Source: Stichopus chloronotus
Taxonomy: Eukaryota; Echinodermata; Holothuroidea; Aspidochirotida; Stichopodidae
DNA: 64,000 nucleotides
NCBI GenBank assembly: GCA_021234535.1
Contig: CM037843.1
Coordinates: 18,073,911-18,137,910 of the forward strand
Direction: 5' to 3'
In this document: positions 49,367 to 64,000 of the stretch, piece after piece
How positions within the stretch are numbered: the first letter of the stretch is position 1
How the letters are laid out: the number at the start of each line of letters is the position of its first letter
Translations under genes and position numbers: made by a program
The notes under the pieces: generated by a model
What the model saw: the letters and a program-made list of their open reading frames with translations, nothing else
What the model was told of the DNA's origin: nothing
Database searches by the model: none

Positions 49367-52300
49367 CTTTTCATGACACTTGGAACTTGACCTGCAGTTT
49401 ACTGCTACAACTCGACGTGTTTAAGCCCCGTAAGCTCGCGTATGGTCCCAGCCTATTATAACTTCCTGTAATAGGCGTCTTAGTAAGGCGTGACATACTG
49501 ACATCGTCAAATATATTGGAATATAATGCTTCCAATAATAATAATAATAATATCACTGAATGTGTTTATTCAGTTTATAATCATTTTGTGGAAACATTTT
49601 GCGTTCTCTTTGCCTGAAGGTCGTCATTTTTTTCCCTTTATTAGTATTTTGATTATTTCTACGTTTAGCATATTAAATAGATCCATTCAACTTACACCTA
49701 CTTTGACAGTAACTATCAAAGACAAAGGATGTCAACGGTGACTCCTGCAATTGGTCCATGAAAAACAAAGGAATATCAGTCATTTGAAGTTTAAAAAGTT
49801 CTTATGGACTTCGAAATTTAAAAATAAACACATTAAATACACCGATGATCGTCCACAATGTAATCAGAAGCAAATTTCAAGATACCATCTGTAAAGATAA
49901 TCGTTACTTTATGAGCTTTGTTAAATTTCATAACTTAGTACGCAAGGTATGTACAGCTAAATGCTACTAAAAGTACGCTAAATATTTATACATAAATTTT
50001 TATATGAATCAATATAATTCTCATACATTAAATTTAAATGCTTGCAGCGCTTGAGAAATTTATCATTTCAAGTTTTCGAAGAAGCCATTCGAAGCTGGAA
50101 AACAAAGTACTTCGTGGTTTAAATTTATTGTAAATCTTCTTAAACTTTTCAGTTTTGGAATTTTATTGATGGTGCACTATTAACCATTTTAAAATTTATC
50201 ATAAGCCAGTGAAGTGACACCCCTATTGCTATACTCAAGATCTGAATGCAGTTTAAATATCGACTCTTGACAGTTGATAAAGCACTTCACTTTTTATTTT
50301 ATTTTTTTATTTCATTTTAGTTTTATTTTTTTACCACTTAAAAAAAAATGCAAGCTTACATGATAAATGCATTTGTATTCATGTTGATCATAAGTAATTA
50401 TAGGCGTACTGGATAATTAATTGTTAAAGTGGCTCATTATAGTTGGCACTTTTTATTCGGATTGTCTGTCTGTAATATATTCATAATATGGGTTCGAAAA
50501 GTAGTAAACTTTTTTATTTAACCTGAGAGGTTGTCCCCTTCTCCAGCCTCACCTAAGATAACAACTTCAGTATATATGTTCATGGGCCAATTGAAAAAAA
50601 ATAAAATTTACGAAGTTTTTTAGACACGAATGCAGACATTATTCAGTCTCTAGTTGTAGAAAGTGAACTGAAAAGAAACTCAATTTTTCTGACTTGGTTT
50701 TTGCAGGTTTATATTCACTGGAAATCGTCTATAAAAAAAATATCAAAACTGCTAGACAAGGACATAGAAGTTATTAGATTTAGCAATCATCTTTAACAGT
50801 TTGTGCCTCTGACTTTCTGACCGGCCAGTCTGCAACATTCATTTTCTTCTGTCAACGAATTTGATATTCGCACTTGCTGAAAATTATTTCAGTGAGTTTA
50901 GGGACAAATATTTTTGATTATTTTAACCATCCATTTGGAGAAAAAACTGAAGAATGATGGGTTTGAATGGAGATGTCCATTATTATCACAACAGTTGGAT
51001 TATGCAACATTTAAATTAAACAACTGAATGACATATACTATTCCTAACTTTCATACATCATCCTACTTTAATCCTATAGAGCTGTCCCCATACATAATCA
51101 GCGAATAACGCGTTGGCAATATAACGTCAGAGAATGAAGTTTGACTATTAGTGCAGATCTGTGAGTAAATGAATCAGCAACAAGAGAAATTATGTGAATA
51201 ATAAAGGAGTTGGGTTTAATAGTAATAAACTATTGTTTTGATAATAACTCTTCGTCACTGGAAGTATAACTGCAAAGTACACAATCACTCTCCATTGGTA
51301 TGGTTTTAACTTATGAGATACAATTGATGATCTATTTGAAATCATATAGTATGCATAGATTTTCCGGAACCATTCCCATCAGCGTATTTTTTTTACACAG
51401 GACGAATGTGGATAAATCATGCCAATACACAAAACAGCTTCTTGGATATAGGTCACACCCCTAATTTGAGAAATGACGGGATCTTTTTAAATGTTTTGTA
51501 ATTCTGACTGAATATTATGAAAAAAAAAACAGGCCAAATAACCCTAGGCCACCCTATCACTAAACATAAGCCTAACAGTGATCTAGAAACAATTTGGATT
51601 TTTTTGTTGTTGAAAAACTGTATTTTCCCCCATTCGTCCTGGGAAAAAGTAGTCCCGTCATCTCTATGGATCCTGCATGCTTAGGATATAGGAATGTCAG
51701 ACCAACTAATTTTTACATGCGTTCCATACACAAGCTTAACTGTGGATAAGTAAGTAACTAATGGTTTCGTTCAGTTGCATTTTCTTTTTAATATTTGAAA
51801 CTTAAAAAAAAAGAAGAAAGAAGGATATCACCATTATGACTTTTTAGACCCAGTCGAATTAATGTCATCAATGTTTCGTCAAACCACAGTTTTTACATCT
51901 CTGAGTGATAAACCACAATTTCATTTATTTTTTTCTTCTGATGCACCGTAGTGCCTCACAGCATGTTGACTGTGCGTATTAGGCCTATATATACTGTATT
52001 CTATGAATGGAAAGATAGCTATTGTTTCCTCCTGTTGGTTTTCATTATCTCCCTCTTTTCATTATGACTTCCTGTTCTTTGTGTTATTGAAGAAATACGG
52101 GAATTATATGAAAATGGTTTACTATAGCTATAGATTGAGACAATCTATTCTATTTCTCCCTTCTATTATTCCTGACAAGATATGGAAAAAAAGAGGATTA
52201 AGTCAACTGTAAGATTGCTTCCCCCCTCCCTTGCGTCCCTCAATTCTTCTCGTGGTACTCTTGAGGTATAAGCTTATTACAAATTTACGAATCAATTACG

Positions 52301-53399
52301 ACAAGGAGTTGATTTTATTGATCTGAGCAGGCCCCTATTATTTCCTGATATATACGTCTCCCATCAGCCGTGGATGTTTCGTCTTGTACATACATCGATC
52401 GTTACAACAATAGATGAATAAATATCTTGAAACATTTGACAGTGTCATGATGCCACAAACCACAACGGCTTAAAAAACCCGGGCGTGTAAGTCATTTAAT
52501 TCAGTACACACGAATTAAAGTAGTTCTCTTATGTTTTGGATCATTCCGTGTTTTTCCCAATACCTGTAAGTTAGTTTTTAGGTGTCAGTGCGATCCTGGT
52601 GTTCACATGCCAGGTTCCACGTCTGATCCCATGACAAAAAAAGTCTGTCTGTAAGTTATTACACAGTAGTCGCAATTCAAACTCAAAACATACACAATTA
52701 AGTCAGTTAGTTTAACGTTTAACATTCCGTAGAAAATTACTCAAATATTGAAAACCATGCAATGGATTTCCAAGTGGAAAATTATTTATATTTCATAAAA
52801 CTGTCGAGGATTTTCTCCTGAATCTGTGAGACCATATCACAGTAACATGTTCGTTTGTAAGTCGGTAATGGAATTTCACGAGGTTGGCTATTTCACAGTG
52901 CCACGTTGCATTGTGGGATTTCTGTGATATCATATGGTACCACCATAAAGCTATTCGAAAATCCTTTGCATCTCTTTATTATTTCTTCTGCCTTATGAGA
53001 AAAATAAATGACGATACTGTAAGAGATGTAACGTTTATTTTGCACAACTTCTTAAGCTCAATCTACAATAAACCCAATAATTTTGTTTTTACTTAAGGCG
53101 CTGTCATATTTCAAGCTTAACTATATGCAATTGACGTCAGCTCCAATGAACATCAATTTTTTTTTTTCGAAGCAATCTGCCGTTGTTACATATCACTGTG
53201 TGACCTTGATGGAAGTCTTCCTTGACCAGGACAGTGTCATCAAGCAACAATGTCTTGAGAGATAACAACGTGACGGTTGCGGGAAGTTCCAAACAGTATT
53301 CGTAGCGAAATTTACAAATTTTTATAAGACTTTTACAGCGGAAAACGTCTAATAATGTATGAGGAGATAAATTTTCCATCCAGGAAAATACTGACCGTG
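49367..53399. other. Non-coding, nothing recognised
   Basis: About 4 kb of AT-rich sequence with an ATAATAATAATAAT run at about 49537. No gene-like exon was recognised. Presumed intronic or intergenic. Confidence 0.4.
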
Positions 53400-53500
53400 C
53401 CATTTCCTGACGCTTACTTGCTGAGCCTGGGAAGGGCGATTTCTGGCGATCTAGGGGGTATGGCGCCGCGCTCCAACCAATACTGGAGCGCCTCTTAGAT
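53400..53500 (-). repeat. Hairpin-core dispersed repeat, copy
   Basis: On the minus strand: ATCTAAGAGGCGCTCCAG, then TATTGGTTGGAGCGCGGCGC (53463-53500), then CCCCCTAGATCGCCAGAAAT, the same order as at 42630. The 154-codon minus frame at 53137-53601 passes straight through this repeat. Confidence 0.6.
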
Positions 53501-56500
53501 AGTCTTTCCACAATTCTTAATTTACCCATAATAAATCCAAAAGTTCCGGTGTTCCATAATGCAACATAGGCACACTGTATTTCCGTATGACACTTTATCA
53601 CACCCTTGATACCCCGTCACTCGTCATGACTGTCCCAGGTCCAGTAAGCAAAAAAAAAAAAACCTAGCTACTCCACCTGGTAGCGTATTAGAGTCCCTTG
53701 GCTCCATGCAAGCAATCCCTGTGATTCCACTGCCCAATGAAGATAGTAGGGGATTAAAGATATGTTCACCTCCCAACATTTGCCAAGTCATTTAAAAGTA
53801 GATCAAAGAGAATGCATAATTCATCATAATTCTTGTATCATCTGATATCAGTATTACCATTTTCATAGAGTTACTTTTGTCCTAATAAGGTAAGAAATTG
53901 CAGACATGAGATTTTAAGGAACTACTTTAAGACTTTGCACATGCAACTTAAAACCCTAGGGAAGTTCCTTTTCCGCTTAGATAGTCCTGCCGGCACTCAC
54001 GCACCCCTCCCCAACCTCTAACATCTTTTCGTTTTGTCCGTCTGCTTATTATGTAGGTTGATTGGCATTGGGTATTCCTATTATAGATCGCCCTTAAAAG
54101 TAACCCCCCCCCCCTCCTGACTGAAACTGCTACGCTCCAACACTGGCACAGGGTGAGATTAACGTTACCCCAAGGGAGTCGTTATCCATTTGAAAGTGTA
54201 AATTGAATTGGCTTGAAAGTAATCGACCCTACATTCGGCCCGAGCTGGTAATCCGTTTTCGTCTCCTTACTGTCTCCTCTGACTCTAGAGGTACCATGAT
54301 ATCTGAGTATTTTAGTTCACCTAACTACTTCTCTTTACTTCTTTTCTATGATCAGTGAATGGCTCTAAACTTTTAATAGTTTCAATTGCTCACCCCGCAA
54401 TCTTGTAGTGACTCCCATTATTCACAGTTCAGTCAAGAGACATTTTCAGATGTACTGGTAATCCGTTAACGGTTATGTGGCCTTTTATCCAATCCAATCG
54501 AATTTCTTTTTTACAGTAGTTAAACCAATCTCAATTGAAATCATTACAGAACGTTTCTCTCCAGCATGCTTTTCTTATTTTTCTTTAAAATTTATTTCCC
54601 AGTAGTTTTTTCTGTCATATAATGGATAGATACAACGTACCAAAATAATTGCAAATCAAAAGATACAAAACAATAAGAAAGGCACCGAGAACAATAGGCT
54701 AGTTCTTTTTCTTTCTTATATTTCTTTAAGGCAATCGAGATGACTTTCATCTGGATTAGCTGATAATCCGCTTAGCGGCTGCCAGTTTGTCTTGCGAGTT
54801 ACTTCTAAAGAGGACAATCTGATGACACAAACTTTATGAATGGATGAATATTTCTATCAGACAGCGAGTTGAACATCAAGACGAGGATGTAACTATCTTC
54901 TCATTCGACTTAAATGTATTTTATTACCTGAATCGGCTTTCTCCATAATGAGACTTGCCGTGAAACTGCATCACTTGGTACACTAATGAGCAAACCGCAA
55001 TTACAAGACGTCGCCTTTAACCGCGACTCAGTTTATAAATGCCTTCAGAATTACATTTGTGTAATCCTGTGACGACCATAGTCAAATAATTTGTTGAACT
55101 CAAAAATGAACTTAGAGAAAAGAAGGGAATGCAAACTTACCAATGGACCACGATCAAAAGGTGTTTCGTGGCTAGACATAATGTCACTGACCGTATATGA
55201 CATGTGTTATGTCTGTTAAAACGAACAAAGAGGAGATTTAGATGGCAGACAATGGGGGGGGGGGGGGGGTAGGGGAACAGGGAATGCATTAGAAGTCTTA
55301 GGAAGGATTACATTATAGTTCCGTAACCGACCCACCTACTGTTCCGTTGTCATTTTCAAAGAAACAGAGCCGCTTCATTTCCTTTGTGTCCATGTGCACG
55401 CGATGTTACATTGACATTTTTTTTTTACAAATAACTGTATACAGGGCAGCCATTGAACTTTAAGACAACCAGTGTTACTTGTGTGTACTTTTGAACAGAC
55501 AAATCATCAATGGAAGCAATATACCGTTTAACATACAACATAAGCAGGTGGGAGAATACCAGAAGGATAAAGACAATAGATAGCGATTAAAAGGGTTACT
55601 TCTAGACAAAAGAATACCCGTTTGTTGATATTTTTTAGGTTACTTTAATTGCTTTTGTTTCTTCTTAGCTTTTTTATTGTTGGTTTTCTGTTGCCTTAAC
55701 TGGTTGGCTAGTTACGAAGACCTGTATGAAGTTATCGGCACGAGTTTACGACAGAAGCCACTACACACCGAATAGGTTCTAGAATTTAACCAGCTGTTTT
55801 TTGGAGAGTTTTCCTCTCAAAAACTTATATTATACCATTTCATTGGCTTCCTTTATAAAATCAAACTACAAAAGCTATGATCCCCTTTGTACAAAACTTC
55901 AGACACTCATCAAAATATCGTCACCTTTTCGAATAATTTGGTACTTCCAACAACAAAACCTCCTTGCCAAAAGTTGACTCTTTTCAGTGCGAAAGAATTT
56001 GCTTCTTTTTTCCCTTCTTCTTCTTCTTGTGGTGAAAAGTCGGTCATTTTACGTCGGATAATAGGTGATATTTTCAACTTTGTTCGCAAGAACAAAGGTG
56101 ACAATAGCCTATATTCATGCGCAAAGTGATTTGCCCTAGGGGACATGAATTGTTTCGCATGTAAAACAACAGTAATTCAAGGTTAGGTTTGGTTATGGGA
56201 GCAAACAGAAGCACAGTGCCGTGCCTGTGGGGGTAACTCTTTCAATCTAACCTACTATTGTAATCCTATTATTTCCTCGCCAAGTTTTATACATTATACC
56301 TTTCATAAAGTCCCGTGTTTAAATTTTCCATGCATGGCCTTAAAGCAATTGTTAGCTCGAGGCTATAATATCCTATGACTTGGCCTCATCAATGTCAAAA
56401 AATAGGTGCGTTAAAACGTCTGTTAACGAACGAGTTCAATTCAAATTGCAATGCATTTATGGTAGAAATGGCTGATGGATTTGAGCGACGGCGTTCCTTA

Positions 56501-56752
56501 GTTCCCATCCAGCACGTTGTAGAACACTGACGTATTTCATGCGCACATTCACGTGTACTGTATAACGTCACCAAACTAGGTAAAACACACATTTTGTACA
56601 GTGTTCTCTTGTAAATCCTTTAATATCAAGCGCTCGTCATTCAGCTTAGGACGATCACATCTTAAATCTTGTTTAATATCCAGGCTAGACGTATCTCTTT
56701 ACGTTAATTTACCAATCCATGAGTTGTAATGTAGAAACCAAGGTCTAGTTTG

Positions 56753-56785
<33 letters not shown>

Positions 56786-59700
56786 TTCAGTTTTTACAGT
56801 TGTATGTACCACCATCGGTTGCCGTATTAATATTTTCAATATGCGTATGACGAATCAAGTACGAACTTCGTTAAGTATTCTGTGATTCCAAATATCGTTA
56901 AGTCCATGAACGTTAATTAATCGATATATTTAGCATTTGATACATTCGTCGAAGGTTTGCAATAATTATTTCGTGACAATGGAATCCCTGTTTTATGTCT
57001 TTGTTTAATGTACCAAGGTCGTAATGAAAATATGAAAACAAAGGAACAGAAATAATAATTATAATAACTTGAATGACATGTTTTTAGGTTAACATCCTAA
57101 CCACGCGATTTATCTCTTCACGTTCTGTATACGTTCATTGCAATGTAATGATTCACACTGTTCCCATAACTTTTCGTAAGCTAATTTTCTCCAAGAAATC
57201 CTTGGTATCATATTTAAGGTAATTTTAGATAGTCCATGTTGATTCCAACACAAGTCATCGATATCACACAAGGTGATTGTACAAAGATAAGACTGTCACA
57301 TTATTATCACTGTCATAGGCCCAGTGGCGATTCGTTTCGATTTCATCTTCAGAAGATAAGTAAGACGATCAGCACTGATAGCCGTGATGAACACAGGCAT
57401 AACATTTTTCTTCAAATCATGACACAGGACGTCTGACTGGCACAAGTTTCCGGCGTTAAGTCGGTCACCGTATGACCCCACGTCAGGCCTTACTGAAGAT
57501 ATGTATGAACTGCATGATGCTAAGTGCCCCACAGTGGCAAACGTCTGCAGAGGTCTCATAATGGCATCTTAATGAGTTAATATGTCTAATAACGTACAAT
57601 GTCTAATACGTTTAATAATATCTGATGGTAATAAAAAGATCAATCTCCAAGAACTCTGATCTTACGACAAATGTCATTTCATTTATGGAATCACTTCTTT
57701 TTTCATTGTTTTGGCCTGTGAAGAGAAACTGTTCACCTTCTTTATCGGTGCCAATGTTATATTCTTTACATCTGTCAAACTTATAAAACGTTTCTGTTCA
57801 AACTCAGTGAGCGCAAAGAAGAGTTCGTAACACAGGATGGTCACCTCTTCGTGTCATAGTTGGAAGGAGTTAATAAAATCGTCAGATTTGATGTAATAAT
57901 TGGACAGCTAAATCAAAGCTATGCACGGAGTTAGGTGCATTGTGTTGCCTTTTTTTTTCAAATTATCATAACGGCAAATGAATGACCAATTGTTGTTAAG
58001 CTCAACAAACTTGAGACGGTCAAATCAGATGACCTTTGCATTATAAATGTTAGTTTAACACATTTTACAATTTTCACGAAAAATCTCAATAAAGAACTCT
58101 GCAACAGCCAAGCAATATCCTTAAACTTCGATCACAAGCAATACCTGCATGTATATATGTATCAGCTTCATCTAAACGTCTTCATGCCGCCTTAAGTCAT
58201 TATACAACTTCTGCATGGCATCTACGTTGGCGTATTTCTCATCTTACGGAATACTAGTACGTGCAAAGAATGTGAAAACTTATACTCTGTATAGCCCATC
58301 ACTGCGTTGATTTAATACCGAGTAACATACGGAAGGCTACACACCAAATGTCGCAAGGAAATGTTAAGATCTTAAATGTTACTCTCGTGTCTTGTGTGTG
58401 CATGCCACGGTTGTGTTTTGTCTCGCGCAATGGATGCATTAAGTTATAGATACAAAGACACTTGATCCAAATCCTTCTTCATTTAATTCTGCACCATCAT
58501 TTTTTCAACTATTATTTAACTTTTCCCCGGTATACATTCAATGAACTTCGATCTTGTATAAGTCAACCGAAACCACCAAAAGGATCTTTGAACTGAAAAG
58601 TTTCCTTAAAAGGAATGATTCTGAAGAGACAAAATCCGGCTTAACATCAAACGAACAAATAGACATACATACACATACAAGGATTATGCTTAAATTCCGT
58701 TGTCATCGGAAAAGCTTTTATTTAATTCCCCTTTTCCCCTCTCTCTCTCTCTCTTACTCTCTCTGTTCGAAAACAATAAGATTGTTAGTTTAGAGCGGAA
58801 AAGAGAAAAATTTAAACCACATGAAAGGATTCCCGTGAAAAACGGCCATAAAAAGTCACTTTCAAACGAAACTTCACCGCCGTGACACTCGTAAAAAAAG
58901 ATGAAAAAAACTACTGAACAAAAATCCCGGGGTTAGAAAGAAACCAGTCACAACAAAGTGTTCAAACGATAAAAGAAAAAGTTTGTTATAGGAAACAAAA
59001 CATCAAGGGAAAAAAATACTGAAATAAAGAAAATGCCAACAGCGTTTTCTTTATAATTCTTTTCATTGCATGGATTTCTGATAAACCCGTAGGATGTATA
59101 CTTTATAGTTACTGTAACATTATGTATATAGTAATTTGAAAGTAACTTGAAGCGGATTTCCTAGTTATGGGTTCTCCGTTTTGGTAAGCTTACGTTTCTC
59201 TCTATTCTTTATGTCATCTTCGATGTTCCTCGCAATCATTGACTCAAAATACACCAAAAACGTCTGTTTGAAGTGAAACTTTTTTTTTTTTTAATGTGGG
59301 GACGATTCAGGTAAACTCATAAACCACAAAGAATTTATGTGTTACATTGTAGTTGTTGGTTTCAGCTTTCAACTTGAACCAGAATCCTTAACTTATACGA
59401 TACGATGCATTTGACACCAAAATATTGATATTTGATACAAAATAAGGAAGTTATTAACCCCTGTGTTCAGTCTAGTGTCATGTCAAATTACTGTATTCAA
59501 TCTAAACTCAAATTAATGAATATAAGAATAAATACCTATCTCAACAACGAAGCCTTACAGGTCCGTGCACACGAAGTTCTCCGAAGGCAGGGGATATGTT
59601 TTTAGCTGTATAGCCAGTCTGGTGTGGTCCTTCCCTTCCAAGGGTATTCAACACATGGTTCAAAAAATAAAGATATCAACTATTTCATGTCAATTTCACC

Positions 59701-60154
59701 TGACAGTTGACGTAAAATTTCCCTTCTTCCCCTCAGAAGTCATGCGGTTTCCACCATTAGACCGGTTGCCTGTACGTAAGTTTTTGACGTTTGTGTCAAA
59801 TATGATGATGACAGAATATATGTAAAAAATATATGTTGTTAGATTATATGTTCAGTTGACATATCAAATAAAAATGGTCTCGGAATTTACTGCAAATGTA
59901 AATATAGCGATTCCCGTTGAAATAGAAGTCAAGGGTGGATTATAACACTAACTCGGTCTGGCCAATTTTTGCTTATAATCAACTATACACTCTTGCAGAA
60001 GAATACAAAAGAGCGAATAGTGGTAAATACTCTAAGTAAACAACCATACAACGGAAATACGTCGAAACTACACAGAGAAAATGTTCTAGCTCTAGGTAAT
60101 ATTTAGGATTTCCATCGAATATTTCATTCTGGACGTTCAGGAGTGTAAAAAGAG

Positions 60155-60156
<2 letters not shown>
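53501..60156. other. Non-coding, nothing recognised
   Basis: C run at about 54104-54114; 16-G run at 55254-55269; T run at about 56770-56787. A possible diverged hairpin-core fragment, ACCACCATCGGTTGCCG, lies at about 56807-56823. TC-rich microsatellite at about 58740-58755. No exon was recognised. Confidence 0.4.

Positions 60157-60237
<81 letters not shown>
60157..60237. repeat. (TA)n microsatellite, about 40 units
   Basis: Uninterrupted TA for about 81 bp, ending TATATATTTA. Confidence 0.97.
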
Positions 60238-60241
<4 letters not shown>

Positions 60242-63200
60242 TTGTATATTGTTGACAAAATAAGGCCAGAGTCAGAGTGAAGTGTGTAACAAAAAATGGA
60301 GTCACCTAGTTACAACATCCTCATTAATGAAAGGATGAAAGTATGAAAGGAGGTATAATAGAATTACCGCAGATAAGTTTAAAACGTGCCAGTGAATGGA
60401 ACCTTAGGATCCTTTTACAGTCCATAAATTATGAGTTTCATCATCTCAGATCATCTCAATGCCGGACGTCTTTCTTCCATGCAGCATGCCCTTCATGTGT
60501 ATGCATGCGTGTATGCCCATGTCAATAACGAAGCATTGTGCCAAATAATTAATGCAGTTGTTGTGTAAATTGGAACAAGACATTCACCTGCTTATGTAGC
60601 CAAAAAAAAAGGTAGCATTCCATTTGATGTCTTTTATAGAGAGGTGGTTACATATAATCTCCTTGCGATACTGGGATCCAACTTGGCACTGGTGGTGTAT
60701 TTTTCTGAGCTCAGAAACACATTTGTATATCCTTTTCTTAGTGAGGACTCTTGTAGTCGAATTTTGTGCACTTGAATTGAGTGATATGTATTTAGGTCAG
60801 GCTGTGCAGAACGCTATCTATGAACACGTTTGGGTCAATCCATTTATTGTTGCATTACAGATTTCGGTAACTGTGTGCCAGTGTGAGTATTAGATTGAGA
60901 TTCGATACCGCTGCATCATGCCTAATAGTCGAAAAATGGGAACCATGAAAAACAACTAACAGACGATTACTAAAAAATTATGATCAAACAAGCGTAAAAT
61001 TATTATTTGGAATTGCGTCTATTGCTAGCAAAACACAATTGTCGAACCCTAATAATGCCTTCATTGTATTGAGTTGGAACAATAGACAATCAGTCACTAT
61101 AGGCATCCCCCATTTTTTTTCTTTGGTTTTGGTTATTTTGTTGCAGTATAAGATCGATGCGACTGTAGTTCTAGTACCAAATTTTTCTGCTTTGTCTGCT
61201 GTTCTTTTATTGTTTCGCACCTATTGTATTTTAATCATTGTTTATTATATTTCTTTGAATCGAGAATACAATACCGACATCCAATAGGTAAACAGTTTGT
61301 GTCAATCTTACTCACGGTTCGTATCACATCGTTGGTTACAAAAGATTTCTTTTGTTTTTCTTGGTGGAAGTTATATGCAACCAGAATATCCAAATCGGTA
61401 TATGCAACTTTTTTTGTAGTGGTATCTAACTTTTTCACTGAAAAGCGTGCTGACTTTGTTGGTTAGCGGGGATATTTATGGGGGTTAACTCTATTCAAAG
61501 GTCGAATCTCCAGTGAAACCTGTCAAAAGGCTTCTGAAAAGAGGCGTGAAATGTCATTGGACAAGTAACTTGATTGTATCGGTTACCCCGTTTTTTTTTT
61601 TTTGTTTTTTTTTTTTTTTTTGGTCTCGGCTTTATTGCAGTATATGTTTGGTATTCGGAAAGGTGTTATTAAGCCTCTGTGATCCATTGTAAAGTCGTCA
61701 CAATGAAGCAGTATATACCAGCTGCAATTGGTATAAAAACAAAAACAGAAATATAAAGATAATTTCACACTGTTATGCCATGCAGGGGCGTTATCACCCG
61801 GGTTGATCTAAACACGTCAAATGTCATATTATTCAAAATTTGTTTGCTGTCTGGGAGGGCACAAGTACCCTACATTGTTAATAAAAATTATTTATTTCTT
61901 TGCCAAAGTATTAACATAGGCCTATTTGCAATTTTCCCTCCCCCCACCGAAAAAAATCACGTTGCAGTGAGGCAGGCTTATGCACACACACACTACATAC
62001 CGTACGTGTAAAAGCTATACCATCATGCTCTTCACAAGACATACCTCTCAATAGACACAATAAGGTAATGCGGGATGCAGTGACGTAAACGTAGGCAAGT
62101 GAAGAAGGGGGACGAGCTGAAGTCGCATTGTCAGAACGCTGCGATTTCGTGGTTTAGCATAGGCTACCGAGGTACGGTACTATAACGTGGTTCTTATAAT
62201 GTGACCTGTAACACATCTGAGCATTTCACCCAACAGACCGTTCAATCTGTTTTCCCAAAACTTCACGGGTTGTTCTTCTTTTCTGCTCTTCGGCGCTTAA
62301 TGAGGATAGCCCATGAGGACATTTCGTTGGTTCTTTGACCAAAAGCTCTGGGGGTGGGGGCATTTCGTGTGACGTCTCTCAGCTAAACAATTCCGGGGGG
62401 GGGGCACCAACCGGGATCGGCACCCTTGCACGACATTAGTACTATGAGAACCATCAATCTCAGTTACTGGCGTTTCAAAATGGCGCTGCCTGTAGCAGCG
62501 CCACCTGAGGACTTTCCTAATTATTTTGTTTTGTGAAATTCGCTCTTCACTAAGCGGATTGATCAGCTTCCCAACCTTTACTTCCTTACAGCAGTGCCTA
62601 AGATGTAAAATAGCAAAATATTTTGATGATGCCTGATTTGTTATACACTTCGTCATCTTACGTGAAGTGCACATACAGTCTGGAATCACAAGAAAATGCA
62701 TTTTAGAAAATAAATCCCTATTCAACCAACTCCAAGAATCATAGCTTATTTCATTGCCGATATAAGAATTGTTGAATGATTTTCACTTAATTTGCGGTAA
62801 TAATTAATTCCACAATAATTTGTGATGCCCGTCATGTAAAACTCACATTACCTTGTTTTCTTTCCTTTTGACATTGCAATATTTAAACAACTTGGAAAAG
62901 CTTACTGTTTCTTTACTTAGAACTTTGTATTGACATTGCTTTATAGTCAATTTACAACATAACAGTAAGAAGGTGATCACATTTCATGGCAAGCTGCAGT
63001 GACTTTCGAAAAAAAAAAAAAAAAAGGAAACGAGAAAGTAGTACAAGACGGTGACATCACATGTTATTACGCAATCTACTATTTTAAATTGAGTAAACAA
63101 ACTTCAACATTTAATATCTCAGCTCAGGAATGTCCTGTGGTGAAGATAAGAGTTGGGTCATCTGAATTCATTTTTTTATGTTTTTGTGACATTTTATTTT

Positions 63201-64000
63201 TGAAACGTCCGACTTAAGCTACACTGCAAGTGTTTAAACGTATCTTCGTCGGCTTCACAAGACACTCGTGTAACGTTGCTATACTACCAGGTTTGGGGGG
63301 CTTAAGGGGGTGAGCATTACGGGGTTAGAAAGATGCAAAGCAGGGCTCTGTAAGCAGCTGCTTTCCGCGTCTCAAATGTATGCTATGCTAAAAACACTTC
63401 ATCAAATTAAGGGTTACTGTAATTCCTCAAATGTGTTCGAAAGCATTTATTTTGACAGTTAGCTCTGAACTAATTTTCAATATTTATTGCCGATACTCGT
63501 TAGAATTCTCTGTTTCCAAAGAGTACATTTGCCTTGGGTAAAATACTAAAATAATTAACTTACCACTGTCCTTCAGAATAATTAATCTCCGAACAGTTCC
63601 TCTAAAACTTCTTTTCACAATCAAAATGAACCAAAAAGGTAATCAGCCATTAATTTGGTTAAAAAACTTTTCAATTAGCAGTCAAAACACCTCTTTCAAC
63701 GATCATTTCCTAATCCTATAATTGCTTTAAACGTTTTTGGTGTCACACGCTATCCCTACCAATAATTCGTAGAACACATGCATGCAGTATTCGTGAACGG
63801 TGTTAAGTTTCTCACATTTTCATATATACGGACATGCTCGTCTGCTGTTGGTCACAATACCATTTTTTTTTGCACATTCGATGGGAGTCAGATTTTGTCA
63901 AGTTCTTCTATATTTTATGCATATGTGGAAATATTCCGTCATTCATAACGTGACAATTTCACGGTCTACATTATCTGAGAAATCCACAAAACTTAACAAA
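60238..64000. other. Non-coding, nothing recognised to the window edge
   Basis: T-rich run at about 61589-61622, G run at about 62394-62404, A run at about 63009-63025. The 142-codon minus frame at 62297-62725 is unrecognised and crosses a G tract. No continuation exon of the methyltransferase was identified. Confidence 0.4.

Noticed and set aside
53137..53601. 154-codon open frame on the minus strand, the longest in the window
   Set aside because: It runs through a dispersed hairpin-core repeat, has no recognisable domain and shows no coding-like composition.
54350..54372. S-E-W-L-like reading as the missing methyltransferase exon 2
   Set aside because: A stop codon follows immediately and the preceding residues do not fit the expected segment.
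62297..62725. 142-codon open frame on the minus strand
   Set aside because: Crosses a poly-G tract, has no recognisable domain, and mixed composition suggests chance.

Overview
The window is AT-rich eukaryotic genomic DNA, mostly non-coding. It holds split genes with GT-AG introns, many small non-autonomous transposon relics, long homopolymer C/G tracts and (TA)n microsatellites. The two recognisable genes, the intron lengths and the repeat style suggest a marine invertebrate deuterostome, most likely an echinoderm. This is an inference from gene type and texture, not a database result.

Layout. About 0.7-1.3 kb: a decayed ~140-bp tandem repeat. 2.4-3.0 kb: a TTAA-flanked inverted-repeat element. 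3.27-7.85 kb, + strand: a complete four-exon gene for mitochondrial large-subunit ribosomal protein L11 (MRPL11, 192 residues, all introns GT-AG). 7.9-39.4 kb: a repeat-rich intergenic region with no recognised coding exon. 39.44-39.79 kb, + strand: the first coding exon of a Rv2258c-like SAM-dependent methyltransferase, with a Pro/Gly-rich leader and the start of a winged-helix domain. Its downstream exons were not found before the right edge, so 39.8-64 kb is either a very long intron or contains exons I could not see.

The mobile part is the richest. Five elements share TTAA (or one-base variants) at their edges and the TTAAAGGRR end signature of the T2/Kolobok superfamily. A second family (two copies, ~2.0 and ~1.05 kb) carries a 158-bp tandem repeat in which the minus strand repeatedly spells a 5' splice-donor consensus. 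A third family (~150 bp, ends ATCCTCAC/GTGAGGAT) has three end-to-end copies and one broken copy. A fourth is recognised by a hairpin core, GCGCCACCATCGGTTGGCGC, seen at six or seven places; one copy lies inside an element with CAGGCCCGTAGCC terminal inverted repeats.

The two genes show no functional link; they are simply neighbours. I found no tRNA, rRNA, CRISPR array, prokaryotic operon or novel multi-gene system.
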